Shown: positions 1 through 9,093, numbered from the stretch's first letter. The stretch: DNA of 25,086 nucleotides from JBGZEX01 sp041846495 (GCA_041846495.1 JBGZEX010000002.1:1-25086), one strand, 5' to 3'. Program-made: numbers and translations. The notes: generated by a model not told the origin, from the sequence alone.

Positions 1-1153
1 GAAAATTATAATGCAATAAAAATTTATCCTTACCCGTAACCGTAGCTTCGTCTATGAGTTTTTCATCCAATTTCGTACCCAAAGTAACCGTAGAAAGGGA
101 TTGGGTTTCTCCACGGGTAAAAATAGAAGAACCGTGAGGACCGGGCAAATAATCCACCTCGCACCATATAGGCCGGATTTCATTCGTTTTACGCCCGTCC
201 AAACGCATCCCTTCGTCTAAAATCATCCTCCTCATCGCCTCTTTTTCCACCCGGTGATAATAACGGGATATCATCGTCGCCTTTTCCTCCCTTTCTTCTT
301 CGGGAAGCGATTCCATATACGCTTCCTTCACTTCCGCCAAAAGAGAGGCTCTCGAATGCTTGTCCGTATTTCCCTGCCGAACCACATCGTAAACCTTGGG
401 GTAGCATACCTTCCATATATCTTCGCACAAGGCCTCGTCATTCACTTCGTGGGAATAAATGCGTTTCTCTTTTCCTACCGCCCGTGCCAATTCCTCTTGT
501 ACCCGGCAATGTGTTTTTATACTCTCGTGAGCGAATTTAATGGCATCCAGCATCACCTTTTCACTCACTTCCCGCATCTCTCCTTCCACCATCATGATAT
601 TTTCATAACTGGCCCCGACCATAATATCGAGATCGGCTCTTTGCAATTCGGATTTCGTCGGATTGATCACGAATTCCCCATCTATACGAGCAACCCTCAC
701 TTCCGATATCGGGCATTGGAAAGGAATATCGCTTACGGCTATTGCAGCCGATGCGGCCAATCCGGCCAGACTATCGGGCATGGATTCCTCATCCGCCGAA
801 TAAAGCGTGACATTTACAAAGGTCTCCGCATGATAATCCTCCGGGAAAAGAGGACGCAATGCCCTGTCTACCAAGCGAGAAATCAATATTTCGTAATCCG
901 ACGACCGGCCTTCCCTCCGGGTAAATCCTCCGGGGAAACGTCCCACTGCCGAAAATTTCTCTTTATAGTCTACGGAAAGCGGCATAAAATCCACATCCGC
1001 TCCCGCCTCTTGAGCGGAAACCACCGTAGCCAAAAGCATCGTCTTCCCCATCTTCAACATTACGGCTCCATCCGCCTGCTTTGCCAACTTACCGGTTTCA
1101 AGACTGATTGTCCTTCCGTCGGGCAAGGTAATTGTTTTTTCTATTACATTCAT
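1..1153 (-). CDS. pnp: Polyribonucleotide nucleotidyltransferase (PNPase), N-terminal part, cut by the window edge
   Basis: Phosphorolytic 3'-5' exoribonuclease of RNA turnover. Reading the minus strand from the ATG at 1153-1151 gives 384 uninterrupted codons that run off the window at position 1. Full-length PNPase is about 700 residues, so roughly the first half is present: the first RNase PH domain (about residues 10-140, with FPGGFTRREGR at 73-83 and the following R-L-V-D-R-A-L-R-P-L-F block), the helical linker domain, and the start of the second RNase PH domain (G-P-H-G-S-S-I-F-T-R-G-E-T-Q near the edge). The gene lies 139 bp downstream of rpsO on the same strand, the classic rpsO-pnp order. 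A terminator-like hairpin sits between the two genes, so pnp probably depends on readthrough or on an unseen promoter. The upstream bases are A/T-rich with no Shine-Dalgarno sequence. The identification is secure; the C-terminal KH and S1 domains are not visible. Confidence 0.96.
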   Translation of the reverse strand, partial: MNVIEKTITLPDGRTISLETGKLAKQADGAVMLKMGKTMLLATVVSAQEAGADVDFMPLSVDYKEKFSAVGRFPGGFTRREGRSSDYEILISRLVDRALRPLFPEDYHAETFVNVTLYSADEESMPDSLAGLAASAAIAVSDIPFQCPISEVRVARIDGEFVINPTKSELQRADLDIMVGASYENIMMVEGEMREVSEKVMLDAIKFAHESIKTHCRVQEELARAVGKEKRIYSHEVNDEALCEDIWKVCYPKVYDVVRQGNTDKHSRASLLAEVKEAYMESLPEEEREEKATMISRYYHRVEKEAMRRMILDEGMRLDGRKTNEIRPIWCEVDYLPGPHGSSIFTRGETQSLSTVTLGTKLDEKLIDEATVTGKDKFLLHYNF

Positions 1154-1254
1154 TTTTTTAAAATTTAAAAATTTCGATACGAATTCCGTTCGGAATACAA
1201 ACGACATCGACGATTTTCCGTCGGGAGGAGAAAATATTTCGGAGGGAGGAGGGT

Positions 1255-1286
1255 GATTAAAAATAAACCCGGCAGCAACCGGGTTT
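1255..1286 (-). terminator. Terminator-like hairpin after rpsO
   Basis: An 8-bp perfect stem (AAACCCGG / CCGGGTTT, positions 1265-1272 and 1279-1286) with a 6-nt loop is followed on the minus strand by TATTTTTAAT. It starts 6 bp past the rpsO stop codon and precedes pnp, so it could attenuate transcription between the two genes. Confidence 0.75.
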
Positions 1287-1292
1287 AAAACT

Positions 1293-1562
1293 TTATCTGC
1301 GTAAACCTAAATCTTTTACTATGGAACGATAGCGTTCTATATCCTTTGCTTTCAAATAATCCAGCAAGGCTCTGCGTTTACCTACCATTTTCAACAGGGC
1401 TCTCTGTGTCCCAAAATCCTTACGATTCGTTTTAAGATGTTCCGTCAAATGAGCAATACGGTAGGAAAATAAAGCAATCTGAGACTCTGCAGAGCCCGTA
1501 TCTTTATTAGACTTCCCGTATTTGGAAAAAAGTTCTTGTTTCTTTTCTGCCGTTAAATACAT
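1293..1562 (-). CDS. rpsO: 30S ribosomal protein S15
   Basis: The 89-residue length and sequence match S15 along the whole protein: an N-terminal helix with E-K-K-Q-E-L-F, then T-G-S-A-E-S-Q-I-A, H-L-T-E-H-L-K and R-R-A-L-L-D-Y-L. It binds 16S rRNA in the central domain of the small subunit and helps platform assembly. The gene precedes pnp as in most bacteria. A Bacteroidetes-type promoter lies about 40 bp upstream at 1602-1633, and a hairpin terminator follows the stop codon. No truncation or unusual residue was seen. Confidence 0.98.
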   Translation of the reverse strand: MYLTAEKKQELFSKYGKSNKDTGSAESQIALFSYRIAHLTEHLKTNRKDFGTQRALLKMVGKRRALLDYLKAKDIERYRSIVKDLGLRR

Positions 1563-1601
1563 AAAATCTTTAATTTAAATATGGTTTTTCATTTTATTGC
1601 G

Positions 1602-1633
1602 CAAAGATAGACGAAATTCGCAAACCCGGCAAA
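1602..1633 (-). promoter_or_regulatory. Putative rpsO promoter
   Basis: On the minus strand, TTTG (1633-1630) is separated by 20 nt from TATCTTTG (1609-1602). This fits the Bacteroidetes primary-sigma consensus (TTTG, about 19-20 nt, TAnnTTTG). It lies 39 bp before the rpsO start codon. Seen by eye; transcription start not tested. Confidence 0.65.
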
Positions 1634-1682
1634 TATTTATATAATTGTTTTTTGCCGCTATCTTTATTTCAATATAAAAAGG

Positions 1683-1690
1683 TATATTTG
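1683..1690 (+). promoter_or_regulatory. Putative -7 element for the DUF1573-acyl-CoA synthetase-ftsK-CPBP run
   Basis: TATATTTG matches TAnnTTTG and ends 22 bp before the ATG at 1713. The matching -33 element is weak. It is divergent from the rpsO promoter in the same 150-bp intergenic region. Confidence 0.5.
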
Positions 1691-1712
1691 CACAATAATT
1701 ACGACTCATACG

Positions 1713-2780
1713 ATGATAAAAAACTTCATTTTATTGTTGATCTTATGGCCGATATGGAGTATCGGACAAAAAACCGCCATATCATTCGACCATCTATCCC
1801 ACAATTTTAAAAATGTTCCGGAACGGGGAGGAAAAATATTTCACGAATTCAAATTTCAAAATACGGGAAAACATCCCTTAATTATAAAAAATGTGCGTTC
1901 CGGTTGCGGATGCATTGCCCTCGAATGGGAAAACAAACCCATTCTTCCAGGAAAAGAAGGAAGTATAAAAGTCTGTTTCGATCCCGAAAACCGTCCCGGT
2001 TTATTCGTAAGGAGCATCATCGTCAATACGAATACCAAAGAAAACACCTACAACCTCACTATCCGAGGGAATGTCATCCGGCAAGCGCCCGGACCTTTCG
2101 ATCGGTACAGAATAGGAGAAAGAGAATTAAAAACCACAAAAAAATTCATCCATACGGGACGAATCCTCAAACCTCGAAAGAGTTCCCATGAACTGCCCAT
2201 TGCAAATACCGGAAACACCACCCTAAAACCCGAATATAAAACGAATGCCGCTCATATAGAAATCAAATTCTCTCCCGAAGAAATCCAAGCCGGAGAAAAA
2301 GGAGGGATGATTGTGAACATCCATTCCGATCGCACCGAAAATTGGGGGGACTTCAGAGATTCGGTCGCCATCCTGCAAAACGGGACTATTGCATTCCAAC
2401 TGCAAATCGAAGGATATTTCGAAGAAGATTTCTCAAACTACGGAGGAGATTTTTCAAAGGCTCCCACCGCCGAAATCGAGGAAACGGAATTCGATCTGGG
2501 CGATTTGCAAAAAGGAGAATGTAAAAGCGGGAATATTATAATCCGCAACATCGGAAAATCCAAACTTTTCATTAGGGAAATAGAAAATACCAACCCTGGA
2601 CTCGAAATCAAATACGATAAAAAAAGCATTGCACGGGGACGTAAAACCAAAATTTCTTTCAAATTCGATTCATCGGGATTTCCTCACGATTCGAATTTAT
2701 CCATGCCTGTAAAAATACGCCTCAACGACCCGCAAAATCCGGTTATAGAGATTATTATCAAGGCAGGAATTTCTAACTAA
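1713..2780 (+). CDS. Secreted DUF1573-family Ig-like protein
   Basis: A 355-residue exported protein. Residues 1-18 form a signal peptide (K3, hydrophobic run, cleavage probably before Q19). The N-terminal module (about 22-120) is a clear DUF1573 domain, an ASH/HYDIN-like immunoglobulin fold: SGCGC followed by P-I-L-P-G-K-E-G and then F-D-P-E-N-R-P-G. A less conserved middle segment (about 125-230) and a second DUF1573-like module (about 260-352, with I-I-I-R-N-I-G and a closing beta-strand) follow. Such proteins are common in Bacteroidetes periplasm or outer envelope; their biochemical role is not established. The gene appears to lead a run with an acyl-CoA synthetase 11 bp downstream, then ftsK and a CPBP protease, but this context does not define its function. 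The family call is firm; function is unknown. Confidence 0.85.
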   Translation: MIKNFILLLILWPIWSIGQKTAISFDHLSHNFKNVPERGGKIFHEFKFQNTGKHPLIIKNVRSGCGCIALEWENKPILPGKEGSIKVCFDPENRPGLFVRSIIVNTNTKENTYNLTIRGNVIRQAPGPFDRYRIGERELKTTKKFIHTGRILKPRKSSHELPIANTGNTTLKPEYKTNAAHIEIKFSPEEIQAGEKGGMIVNIHSDRTENWGDFRDSVAILQNGTIAFQLQIEGYFEEDFSNYGGDFSKAPTAEIEETEFDLGDLQKGECKSGNIIIRNIGKSKLFIREIENTNPGLEIKYDKKSIARGRKTKISFKFDSSGFPHDSNLSMPVKIRLNDPQNPVIEIIIKAGISN

Positions 2781-2791
2781 ACATTATTAAA

Positions 2792-4447
2792 ATGGAAAAT
2801 TCTTTTATTAAGTATATTGAAAAAAGTATAAAAACGAATTGGGAGCAACCTGCATTAAGCGATTATAAAGCTTCTGCCGCAACGTATAAAGACGTTGCCC
2901 GGAAAATAGAAAAACTTCATATATTATTCGAAAGTTGCAATATCGAAAAAGGAGATAAAATCGCTCTGTGCAGCCGCAATTCATCGCATTGGGGAACGGC
3001 TTTTCTCGCCATACTCACCTATGGAGCGGTTCCCGTAACCATACTTCACGATTTCAAACCGGATAATATACAACATATCGTCAACCATTCCGAATCCAAG
3101 TTGTTTTTTGTCGGGGATGTCGTATGGGAAAACATGGACGAAGCGACCATGCCGGCCCTCATCGGCATATTGAGAATGGAAGATTATTCTCTGAGAGTAT
3201 GCAAAAATGAAAATCTTTTCAAAACCCGGGAACGCTTGAATGAGCTTTTCGGGAAAAAATTCCCGGAACGTTTCGCCCCCGAGGACGTAGATTACAGGAC
3301 CGAGAATCTCGACGAACTGGCTATTATAAACTATACTTCCGGCACGACGAGCAATTCCAAAGGCGTAATGCTTTCCTACCGCACTCTTATTACGAATTTG
3401 GAATTCGCCATCAAAAATCTGGCATGCTACGAAAGCAAACAAATCGTAGCCATGCTCCCCATGGCGCATATGTACGGATTAGCTTTCGAATTCATTTATC
3501 AATTCGTCAGCGGAGTCCACATATTCTTCCTCACCCGGAACCCCTCGCCCAAACTTATTGCAGAAGCCTTTAAAGACGTCCGTCCCACAATAATCATAGC
3601 CGTTCCGCTCATAATCGAAAAAATCGTCAAAAAGAGAATTTTTCCGGTCATCGAAAAACCCACGATGAAACTGCTTATGAACGTTCCTATTCTCAACACC
3701 AAGGTAAAATCGAGCATATACGAAAATGTTATCAAAGCTTTCGGAGGCGAATTGAAGGAAATGATAATCGGAGGTTCCGCTTTGAATAAAGACGTGGAGC
3801 GTTTTTTAAAGTCCATAGGTTTCCCTTTTACCGTGGGTTACGGAATGACGGAATGCGGACCCCTTATTTCTTATGCCGGATGGGAAAGCTTTAAAGCCCA
3901 CTCCTGCGGGAGAATAATCGACGGACTCGAAATCAAAATCAATTCCCAAGATCCCCAAAACATCGTCGGAGAAATCATGGTAAAAGGCAATTCCGTAATG
4001 CTGGGATATTATAAAAACGAAGACGCCACCCGAGCGGCTATCGACCGGGAAGGCTGGCTCCACACGGGCGATTTGGGGTTGATCGATTCGGAAGGAAATA
4101 TTTTCATCAAGGGACGTTCCAAAAACATGATATTGGGTCCCAGCGGACAAAACATATATCCCGAAGAAATCGAAGACAAACTCAACAACCTCCCCTATGT
4201 CAGCGAATCCATCGTCATCGAATCGAATGATAAAATCATTGCATTGGTTTATCCGGATTACGAAAGTCTCGAAAAAAACGGAGAAGACGAAAATAATATC
4301 GATAACCTCATGAATGAAAATCTCAAAACATTAAATACGAGCTTGCCGGCTTACAGCCAGGTGTATAAAATAAAAATATTCAACGAAGAATTTGAAAAAA
4401 CGCCGAAACGCAGTATAAAACGGTTTTTATATCAAAATTTAAAATAA
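2792..4447 (+). CDS. Long-chain fatty acid--CoA ligase-like AMP-binding enzyme
   Basis: An ANL-superfamily acyl-activating enzyme that would adenylate a carboxylic acid and transfer it to CoA. Visible motifs: the P-loop-like YTSGTTSNSKG at 181-191, the YGMTECGP aromatic/Thr-Glu motif at 350-357, and GWLHTGDLG at 421-429, whose Asp427 should bind the AMP ribose. The C-terminal KTPKRSIKRF segment (536-545) holds the lysines expected near the catalytic position. At 551 residues it is a normal length for bacterial FadD-like enzymes and has no membrane segment. It lies 11 bp after the DUF1573 gene and 19 bp before ftsK, so co-transcription is likely. A fatty acid is the most likely substrate; an aryl or other acid, or use in envelope lipid synthesis, cannot be excluded from sequence. 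Confidence 0.9.
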   Translation: MENSFIKYIEKSIKTNWEQPALSDYKASAATYKDVARKIEKLHILFESCNIEKGDKIALCSRNSSHWGTAFLAILTYGAVPVTILHDFKPDNIQHIVNHSESKLFFVGDVVWENMDEATMPALIGILRMEDYSLRVCKNENLFKTRERLNELFGKKFPERFAPEDVDYRTENLDELAIINYTSGTTSNSKGVMLSYRTLITNLEFAIKNLACYESKQIVAMLPMAHMYGLAFEFIYQFVSGVHIFFLTRNPSPKLIAEAFKDVRPTIIIAVPLIIEKIVKKRIFPVIEKPTMKLLMNVPILNTKVKSSIYENVIKAFGGELKEMIIGGSALNKDVERFLKSIGFPFTVGYGMTECGPLISYAGWESFKAHSCGRIIDGLEIKINSQDPQNIVGEIMVKGNSVMLGYYKNEDATRAAIDREGWLHTGDLGLIDSEGNIFIKGRSKNMILGPSGQNIYPEEIEDKLNNLPYVSESIVIESNDKIIALVYPDYESLEKNGEDENNIDNLMNENLKTLNTSLPAYSQVYKIKIFNEEFEKTPKRSIKRFLYQNLK

Positions 4448-4466
4448 GTTTTTCCGTAAACTCCAT

Positions 4467-6839
4467 ATGACGAAAAAAAATAACATATACGGGTATAAAC
4501 AACGAATGAATACGGATAGGAATAAAAATTCGGCAGCTCTCATATCCGGATTGATATTGATTGCATTCTCCCTGTATTTGTTTTTTGCACTTATTTGGTT
4601 TATCTTTTCGGGGAAAGCCGACCAGAGCATTGTCGATTCCGGAGGAAATATCATAAATTCCATTCCGAAAGTCCGGGTGGAAAACTCGACCGGCCGCATC
4701 GGAGCATGGTTTGCAAACCTCATTTTCAACAAATGGTTCGGAATCGCCTCTTTCATACTCCCCTTTATTATTTTCACAATAGGTTATTATCTAACCGGAA
4801 AACGTATACACAATTTAAGCAGGAAAATCATCCTTTCCCTGCTTTCCATGTTATGGATATCCTTATTCATCGGTTATATAAGCGACATATCCTCCTCCGT
4901 ATTCGACATAAACAGAGGATATCCTTATTGGGAAGGAGGTCACGGATATTATGTAAACCTTTGGCTACAGGCTTTAATCGGGAAAATGGGCACACTCATA
5001 TTTCTTCTTCTTGCCTTTGCGATTCTATTGTTTTTCTGCTCGAAACCGATTTTTTTCGGATTGATACGAAGTATAAAAAAGACCCTAAAAAACAACAATC
5101 GTCCGACCGATTCCGCAAAAGAGAACACGGGCAATATTCCAGAAGAAAAACCGGAGGAAGCGGAATTCAAAAAAGAAACCTTCCGCTCCGGGGATGAGAA
5201 TATCCTAACCCCGACAGGTCGGGAGAAAGAAATCGAGACGGCTTCGACTCCGGAAAGTTCCGAACTTCTGACTATCAACAAACGCCGGGAGGAAGAAGTA
5301 TTGGAAGAAGTTCTTTCTCCTCCGACGGAAGATTACGACCCTACCTTAGAACTGTCGAACTATAAATATCCCGTTTTAAACCTTTTGCAAGAATATTCGA
5401 GCGGAGATGTCGTGACCAAGGAGGAAATGGAAGAAAACAACGAACGTATCGTCCAAACCCTCAGCAATTATAAAATAGACATTATCAAAATAAAGGCCAC
5501 ACCGGGACCTACCGTAACTCTATACGAAATCATTCCGGCTCCGGGAATAAAAATTTCCAAAATCAAAAACCTGGAAGACGACATCGCTTTGAGTTTGTCC
5601 GCACTCGGAATACGTATTATCGCCCCCATTCCGGGAGCCGGGACCATAGGCATAGAAGTGCCCAATAAAAATCCGGAAATCGTTTCCATGCGAAGCATCA
5701 TCGCTTCGAAAAAATTTCAAGAAGCCAAATATGCTCTTCCGGTGGCTTTGGGACGCACCATATCCAACGAAATATACACATTCGACCTGACAAAAATGCC
5801 CCACCTCCTCGTAGCCGGAGCTACCGGACAGGGGAAATCCGTAGGTCTGAATGCCATCATCACCTCGCTTCTCTACAAAAAACATCCGTCTCAATTGAAA
5901 TTCGTAATGGTAGACCCGAAAAAGGTGGAATTGAGTATTTATTCGGTAATAGAAAAACATTTTTTGGCCAAATTGCCCGGAGAAGAGGAACCCATCATAA
6001 CGGAGACCTCGAAAGTTATCAATACTTTGAATTCTTTATGCGTCGAGATGGACAATCGTTACGACCTCTTGAAAACGGCCAATGTACGAAACATAAAAGA
6101 ATACAATCAAAAATTCGTAAAAAGACGGCTGAATCCGAACAAAGGCCATAATTTCCTCCCTTATATCGTAGTCATTATCGACGAATTCGCCGACCTTATC
6201 ATGACAGCCGGAAAAGAAATAGAACAGCCCATCGCCCGCATAGCACAATTAGCCCGGGCCGTAGGCATACATATGATAATCGCCACACAACGTCCTTCCA
6301 CCAACATTATTACGGGCTCCATCAAAGCGAATTTTCCCGCCCGTATCGCTTTCAAAGTGGCTTCGATGATCGATTCCCGAACGATTCTCGATTCTCCGGG
6401 AGCAAATCAACTTGTGGGAAGAGGGGATATGCTTATTTCTTCGGGAAGCGATTTGGTGCGTGTTCAATGCGCTTTCGTAGATACGCCGGAAGTCGATGCC
6501 GTCACCGATTTCATCGCACGACAAACGGGATTTCCCTCCGCTTTCATGCTCCCGGAATACGTTCCCGAACCGGATAAGGGAGGAGCCGAATTCAATAACG
6601 GAGAGCGGGATCCTTTATTCGAAGAAGCTGCACGCCTTATCGTAAACACGCAACAGGGTTCCACCTCTTCCATTCAGCGAAGGTTTTCCATAGGCTACAA
6701 CCGTGCCGGAAGGATTATGGATCAATTGGAGGCCATGGGTGTCGTCGGCCCGTTCGAAGGGAGCAAACCCAGAGCCGTACTCATCCCCGACGAATACAGC
6801 TTAAATAAATTTTTAAACGATTTATCCGATAAATTTTAA
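4467..6839 (+). CDS. ftsK: DNA translocase FtsK
   Basis: Septal DNA pump that moves the chromosome terminus through the closing division septum and activates XerCD recombination at dif. The N-terminal part has four predicted membrane helices (about 24-47, 86-110, 120-141, 170-195). A charged, Glu-rich linker (about 200-300) is short compared with that of E. coli. The motor domain has Walker A GATGQGKS at 451-458 and Walker B IVVIIDE at 567-573. A winged-helix gamma domain at the C-terminus (about 725-788, with Q-R-R-F-S-I-G-Y-N-R-A-G-R) would read polar KOPS-like sites. At 790 residues it is a usual Bacteroidetes FtsK. The start is taken at 4467; Met14 (4506) is an alternative because the first 13 residues are not conserved in any pattern I recognise. 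Downstream CPBP gene follows after 4 bp. Confidence 0.97.
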   Translation: MTKKNNIYGYKQRMNTDRNKNSAALISGLILIAFSLYLFFALIWFIFSGKADQSIVDSGGNIINSIPKVRVENSTGRIGAWFANLIFNKWFGIASFILPFIIFTIGYYLTGKRIHNLSRKIILSLLSMLWISLFIGYISDISSSVFDINRGYPYWEGGHGYYVNLWLQALIGKMGTLIFLLLAFAILLFFCSKPIFFGLIRSIKKTLKNNNRPTDSAKENTGNIPEEKPEEAEFKKETFRSGDENILTPTGREKEIETASTPESSELLTINKRREEEVLEEVLSPPTEDYDPTLELSNYKYPVLNLLQEYSSGDVVTKEEMEENNERIVQTLSNYKIDIIKIKATPGPTVTLYEIIPAPGIKISKIKNLEDDIALSLSALGIRIIAPIPGAGTIGIEVPNKNPEIVSMRSIIASKKFQEAKYALPVALGRTISNEIYTFDLTKMPHLLVAGATGQGKSVGLNAIITSLLYKKHPSQLKFVMVDPKKVELSIYSVIEKHFLAKLPGEEEPIITETSKVINTLNSLCVEMDNRYDLLKTANVRNIKEYNQKFVKRRLNPNKGHNFLPYIVVIIDEFADLIMTAGKEIEQPIARIAQLARAVGIHMIIATQRPSTNIITGSIKANFPARIAFKVASMIDSRTILDSPGANQLVGRGDMLISSGSDLVRVQCAFVDTPEVDAVTDFIARQTGFPSAFMLPEYVPEPDKGGAEFNNGERDPLFEEAARLIVNTQQGSTSSIQRRFSIGYNRAGRIMDQLEAMGVVGPFEGSKPRAVLIPDEYSLNKFLNDLSDKF

Positions 6840-6843
6840 ACCT

Positions 6844-7758
6844 ATGTTTTTAGAACAAGCCTATCGCGGTCGCAACAAATGGTATCTTTATTTAGCTACC
6901 CTTCTCATCGTTTTCGTTTCTACACAAATCGGAAGTATCCCTTTAGGGGTATACGCCCTGTTTCATCATATATCCAGCGGCATGGATTTAGCCGCATCCG
7001 CTTCGGATATTATGAAGACCAATCTCGGTTTCGCCCTCATGCTCATTCCTTTCGCCGTAGGACTCGGAGTCCTCGTTTTATGCATTAACAAAATCCACAA
7101 AAAAAAGACGAACGATGTGATAACCTCCCGTGCCCGTATCGACCGGAAACGGATCGTTTTTTCCGCTTTGCTGTGGATCGGATTGAGCGCAGTCTCATTG
7201 GTATTCGATTTTTATTCGGAAAGCGGAAAATATATTCTACAGTTCGATTGGGGGAAATTCATACCTCTATTCGCAATAACCCTCGTCCTCATCCCTTTAC
7301 AGACCAGTCTCGAAGAAATCGTATTCAGAGGTTATCTCATGCAGGGGACCGCTCTTTTGGTCCGCTATAAATGGGTTGCTCTGATATTGACTTCCGTAGC
7401 ATTCGGACTTATGCATTCGTGGAATCCGGAAGTCGAAGAAAGCGGTTTTTGGGTTGCCATGCCCCAATATATATTAATGGGATTTATCATGGGCTATGTT
7501 GCATTGAAGGACGGGGGATTGGAACTGGCTTTGGGAATGCATGCAGGAAACAATATATTTTCGGCGCTTACGGTAAGCTCCGACATATCCGCTTTAAAAA
7601 CCCATGCGATTTTCCTTGATACGGCCCCCGAAATAAAAGCCTCGGATTCCATTTTCATCATCATATACGGACTCGTATTCATCCTGATATGCCGATGGAA
7701 ATACGGATTTGCCGACGAAAATAGCATAAAAGACAAAATCCTCCCTCCGAACAAATAA
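6844..7758 (+). CDS. CPBP-family intramembrane metalloprotease (Abi/Rce1-like)
   Basis: A polytopic membrane protein of 304 residues with the three signature motifs of the CPBP (CAAX protease and bacteriocin-processing) family: EEIVFRG with the Glu pair at 157-158 and Arg162, His191 in the LMHSW motif, and His233 in GMHAGNN. These residues line the active site inside the membrane. Family members cleave within or near membranes; some process bacteriocins or prenylated peptides, but most bacterial substrates are unknown. It begins 4 bp after ftsK, so it is probably translated from the same message. No bacteriocin-like peptide is visible next to it, so a role in peptide maturation or immunity is not supported here. 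Membrane segments occur at about 15-40, 55-80, 95-115, 130-150, 175-190, 205-225 and 265-285. Confidence 0.9.
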   Translation: MFLEQAYRGRNKWYLYLATLLIVFVSTQIGSIPLGVYALFHHISSGMDLAASASDIMKTNLGFALMLIPFAVGLGVLVLCINKIHKKKTNDVITSRARIDRKRIVFSALLWIGLSAVSLVFDFYSESGKYILQFDWGKFIPLFAITLVLIPLQTSLEEIVFRGYLMQGTALLVRYKWVALILTSVAFGLMHSWNPEVEESGFWVAMPQYILMGFIMGYVALKDGGLELALGMHAGNNIFSALTVSSDISALKTHAIFLDTAPEIKASDSIFIIIYGLVFILICRWKYGFADENSIKDKILPPNK

Positions 7759-7787
7759 TTTATTTTGGTTTAAATCGGGTGAATCAC

Positions 7788-7818
7788 ATTGATTTTAGAG
7801 GTAAAATCCATATCTTTG
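7788..7818 (+). promoter_or_regulatory. Putative promoter of the C1B peptidase gene
   Basis: ATTG (7788-7791), a 19-nt spacer and TATCTTTG (7811-7818) fit the Bacteroidetes consensus. The element lies inside the longest possible reading frame (GTG at 7779). This supports translation starting at the ATG at 7851. Confidence 0.65.
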
Positions 7819-7850
7819 AAGCAAACGATTTTAATTTAAATTCTAATAAA

Positions 7851-9011
7851 ATGAAAAAACTACTTTTATTATTATCGATTATTCTAACGGGATTTTCTTT
7901 AATCGCTCAGGAACAAAAAAATGAGTTTACCGTTATAAAAAAGAATCCCATTACATCCGTAAAAAATCAATTTCAATCCAGTACTTGCTGGAGTTTTTCC
8001 GGAAATAGTTTCATAGAATCCGAAATTTTACGCATAGGTAAAGGGGAATTCGACCTTTCGGAAGCATTTGTCGTACGCCATTGCATGACAGACAGAGCGG
8101 TGAATTTCGTCCGTTTGCACGGAGAAGGTTCCTTCGGTCCCGGCGGAAGTTTTTACGACGTATTGTATACCCTCAAATATTACGGAGCGGTACCCGAAGA
8201 GGCTATGACCGGATTGGTACACGGGAATAAATTATTCAACCATGCCGAATTGGATTTGGTGGTGGGAGCCTATGTGAAAGCCATTGCCAACAGTAAGGCA
8301 AGATCCTTATCTCCGAGTTGGAGAGAAGGATTGGAGGGAATTGAAAAAGCCTATTTAGGCGAATATCCCGAAGAATTCACCTATAACGGGAAAACATACA
8401 CCCCTATGTCTTTTGCCAAGGAATTAGGCATCGACCCCGACGACTACATCTCCATCACTTCATTCACCCATTATCCTTTCTACACTCAATTTCCCATAAG
8501 AGTGCCCGATAATTGGAGAAACGCCATGTCTTACAACCTGCCTTTGGAAGAAATGATGGAAGTTATCGACAATGCCATCATGAACGGATTTACCATTGCA
8601 TGGGGTGCGGATGTAAGCGAAAACGGTTTTTCGAGAAACGGCATAGCAACCGTACCGGACTATAGCTCGAAAAATTCCATAGGCTCCGACCAGGCCCATT
8701 GGCTCGGAATATCCGGAAAACAAAAAAACGACGCTACCGATGTTCCGGAAAAAGAAATCACTCAGGAAATGAGACAAATCGATTACGATAACTGGAAAAC
8801 GACCGACGATCACGGGATGCAAATGTACGGAAAAGCAAAAGACGCAAACGGGAAAATATTCTGGATGATTAAAAACTCTTGGGGCGTCGACAACAAATAC
8901 GAAGGAACTTGGTATATATCCGATGCTTTCGTACGTTATAAAACCATGAACTTCGTCGTTCACAAAGATGCGATTCCGAAAAATATCAGAAAAAAATTAG
9001 GAATTAAATAA
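7851..9011 (+). CDS. Secreted C1B-type cysteine aminopeptidase (bleomycin hydrolase-like)
   Basis: Papain-fold peptidase related to PepC/bleomycin hydrolase. The reading frame extends upstream to a GTG at 7779, but the ATG at 7851 gives a proper signal peptide (MKKLLLLLSIILTGFSLIAQ, cleavage near 19/20) and lies 32 bp after a good promoter, so 386 residues is preferred. Catalytic residues are visible in order: Gln40 as likely oxyanion residue, Cys46 in STCWSFS, His321 in DDHGMQ, Asn342 in KNSWG. Cytoplasmic PepC enzymes lack a leader, whereas this protein should be exported, probably to the periplasm or cell surface for peptide use. It has its own promoter and terminator and so looks monocistronic. 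Enzyme class is firm; exact peptide specificity cannot be read from the sequence. Confidence 0.9.
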   Translation: MKKLLLLLSIILTGFSLIAQEQKNEFTVIKKNPITSVKNQFQSSTCWSFSGNSFIESEILRIGKGEFDLSEAFVVRHCMTDRAVNFVRLHGEGSFGPGGSFYDVLYTLKYYGAVPEEAMTGLVHGNKLFNHAELDLVVGAYVKAIANSKARSLSPSWREGLEGIEKAYLGEYPEEFTYNGKTYTPMSFAKELGIDPDDYISITSFTHYPFYTQFPIRVPDNWRNAMSYNLPLEEMMEVIDNAIMNGFTIAWGADVSENGFSRNGIATVPDYSSKNSIGSDQAHWLGISGKQKNDATDVPEKEITQEMRQIDYDNWKTTDDHGMQMYGKAKDANGKIFWMIKNSWGVDNKYEGTWYISDAFVRYKTMNFVVHKDAIPKNIRKKLGIK

Positions 9012-9026
9012 ATTCAAAAATACAGG

Positions 9027-9051
9027 GGGAGGAAATTCCTCCCTTTATTTT
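9027..9051 (+). terminator. Rho-independent terminator after the C1B peptidase gene
   Basis: Stem GGGAGGA / TCCTCCC (9027-9033, 9037-9043) with a 3-nt loop is followed by TTTATTTT. It starts 15 bp past the stop codon. Confidence 0.88.
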
Positions 9052-9093
9052 AATAAAAACCGAATATACATACTAATTCTAAACAACAACAAG

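Noticed and set aside
254..1168. Plus-strand open frame of 304 codons opposite pnp
   Set aside because: The minus strand encodes an unmistakable PNPase over the same bases; the plus frame is rich in His, Arg and Phe and resembles no family.
7779..7850. Extended start (GTG at 7779) for the C1B peptidase
   Set aside because: The extension hides the signal peptide inside the protein and contains the gene's own promoter.
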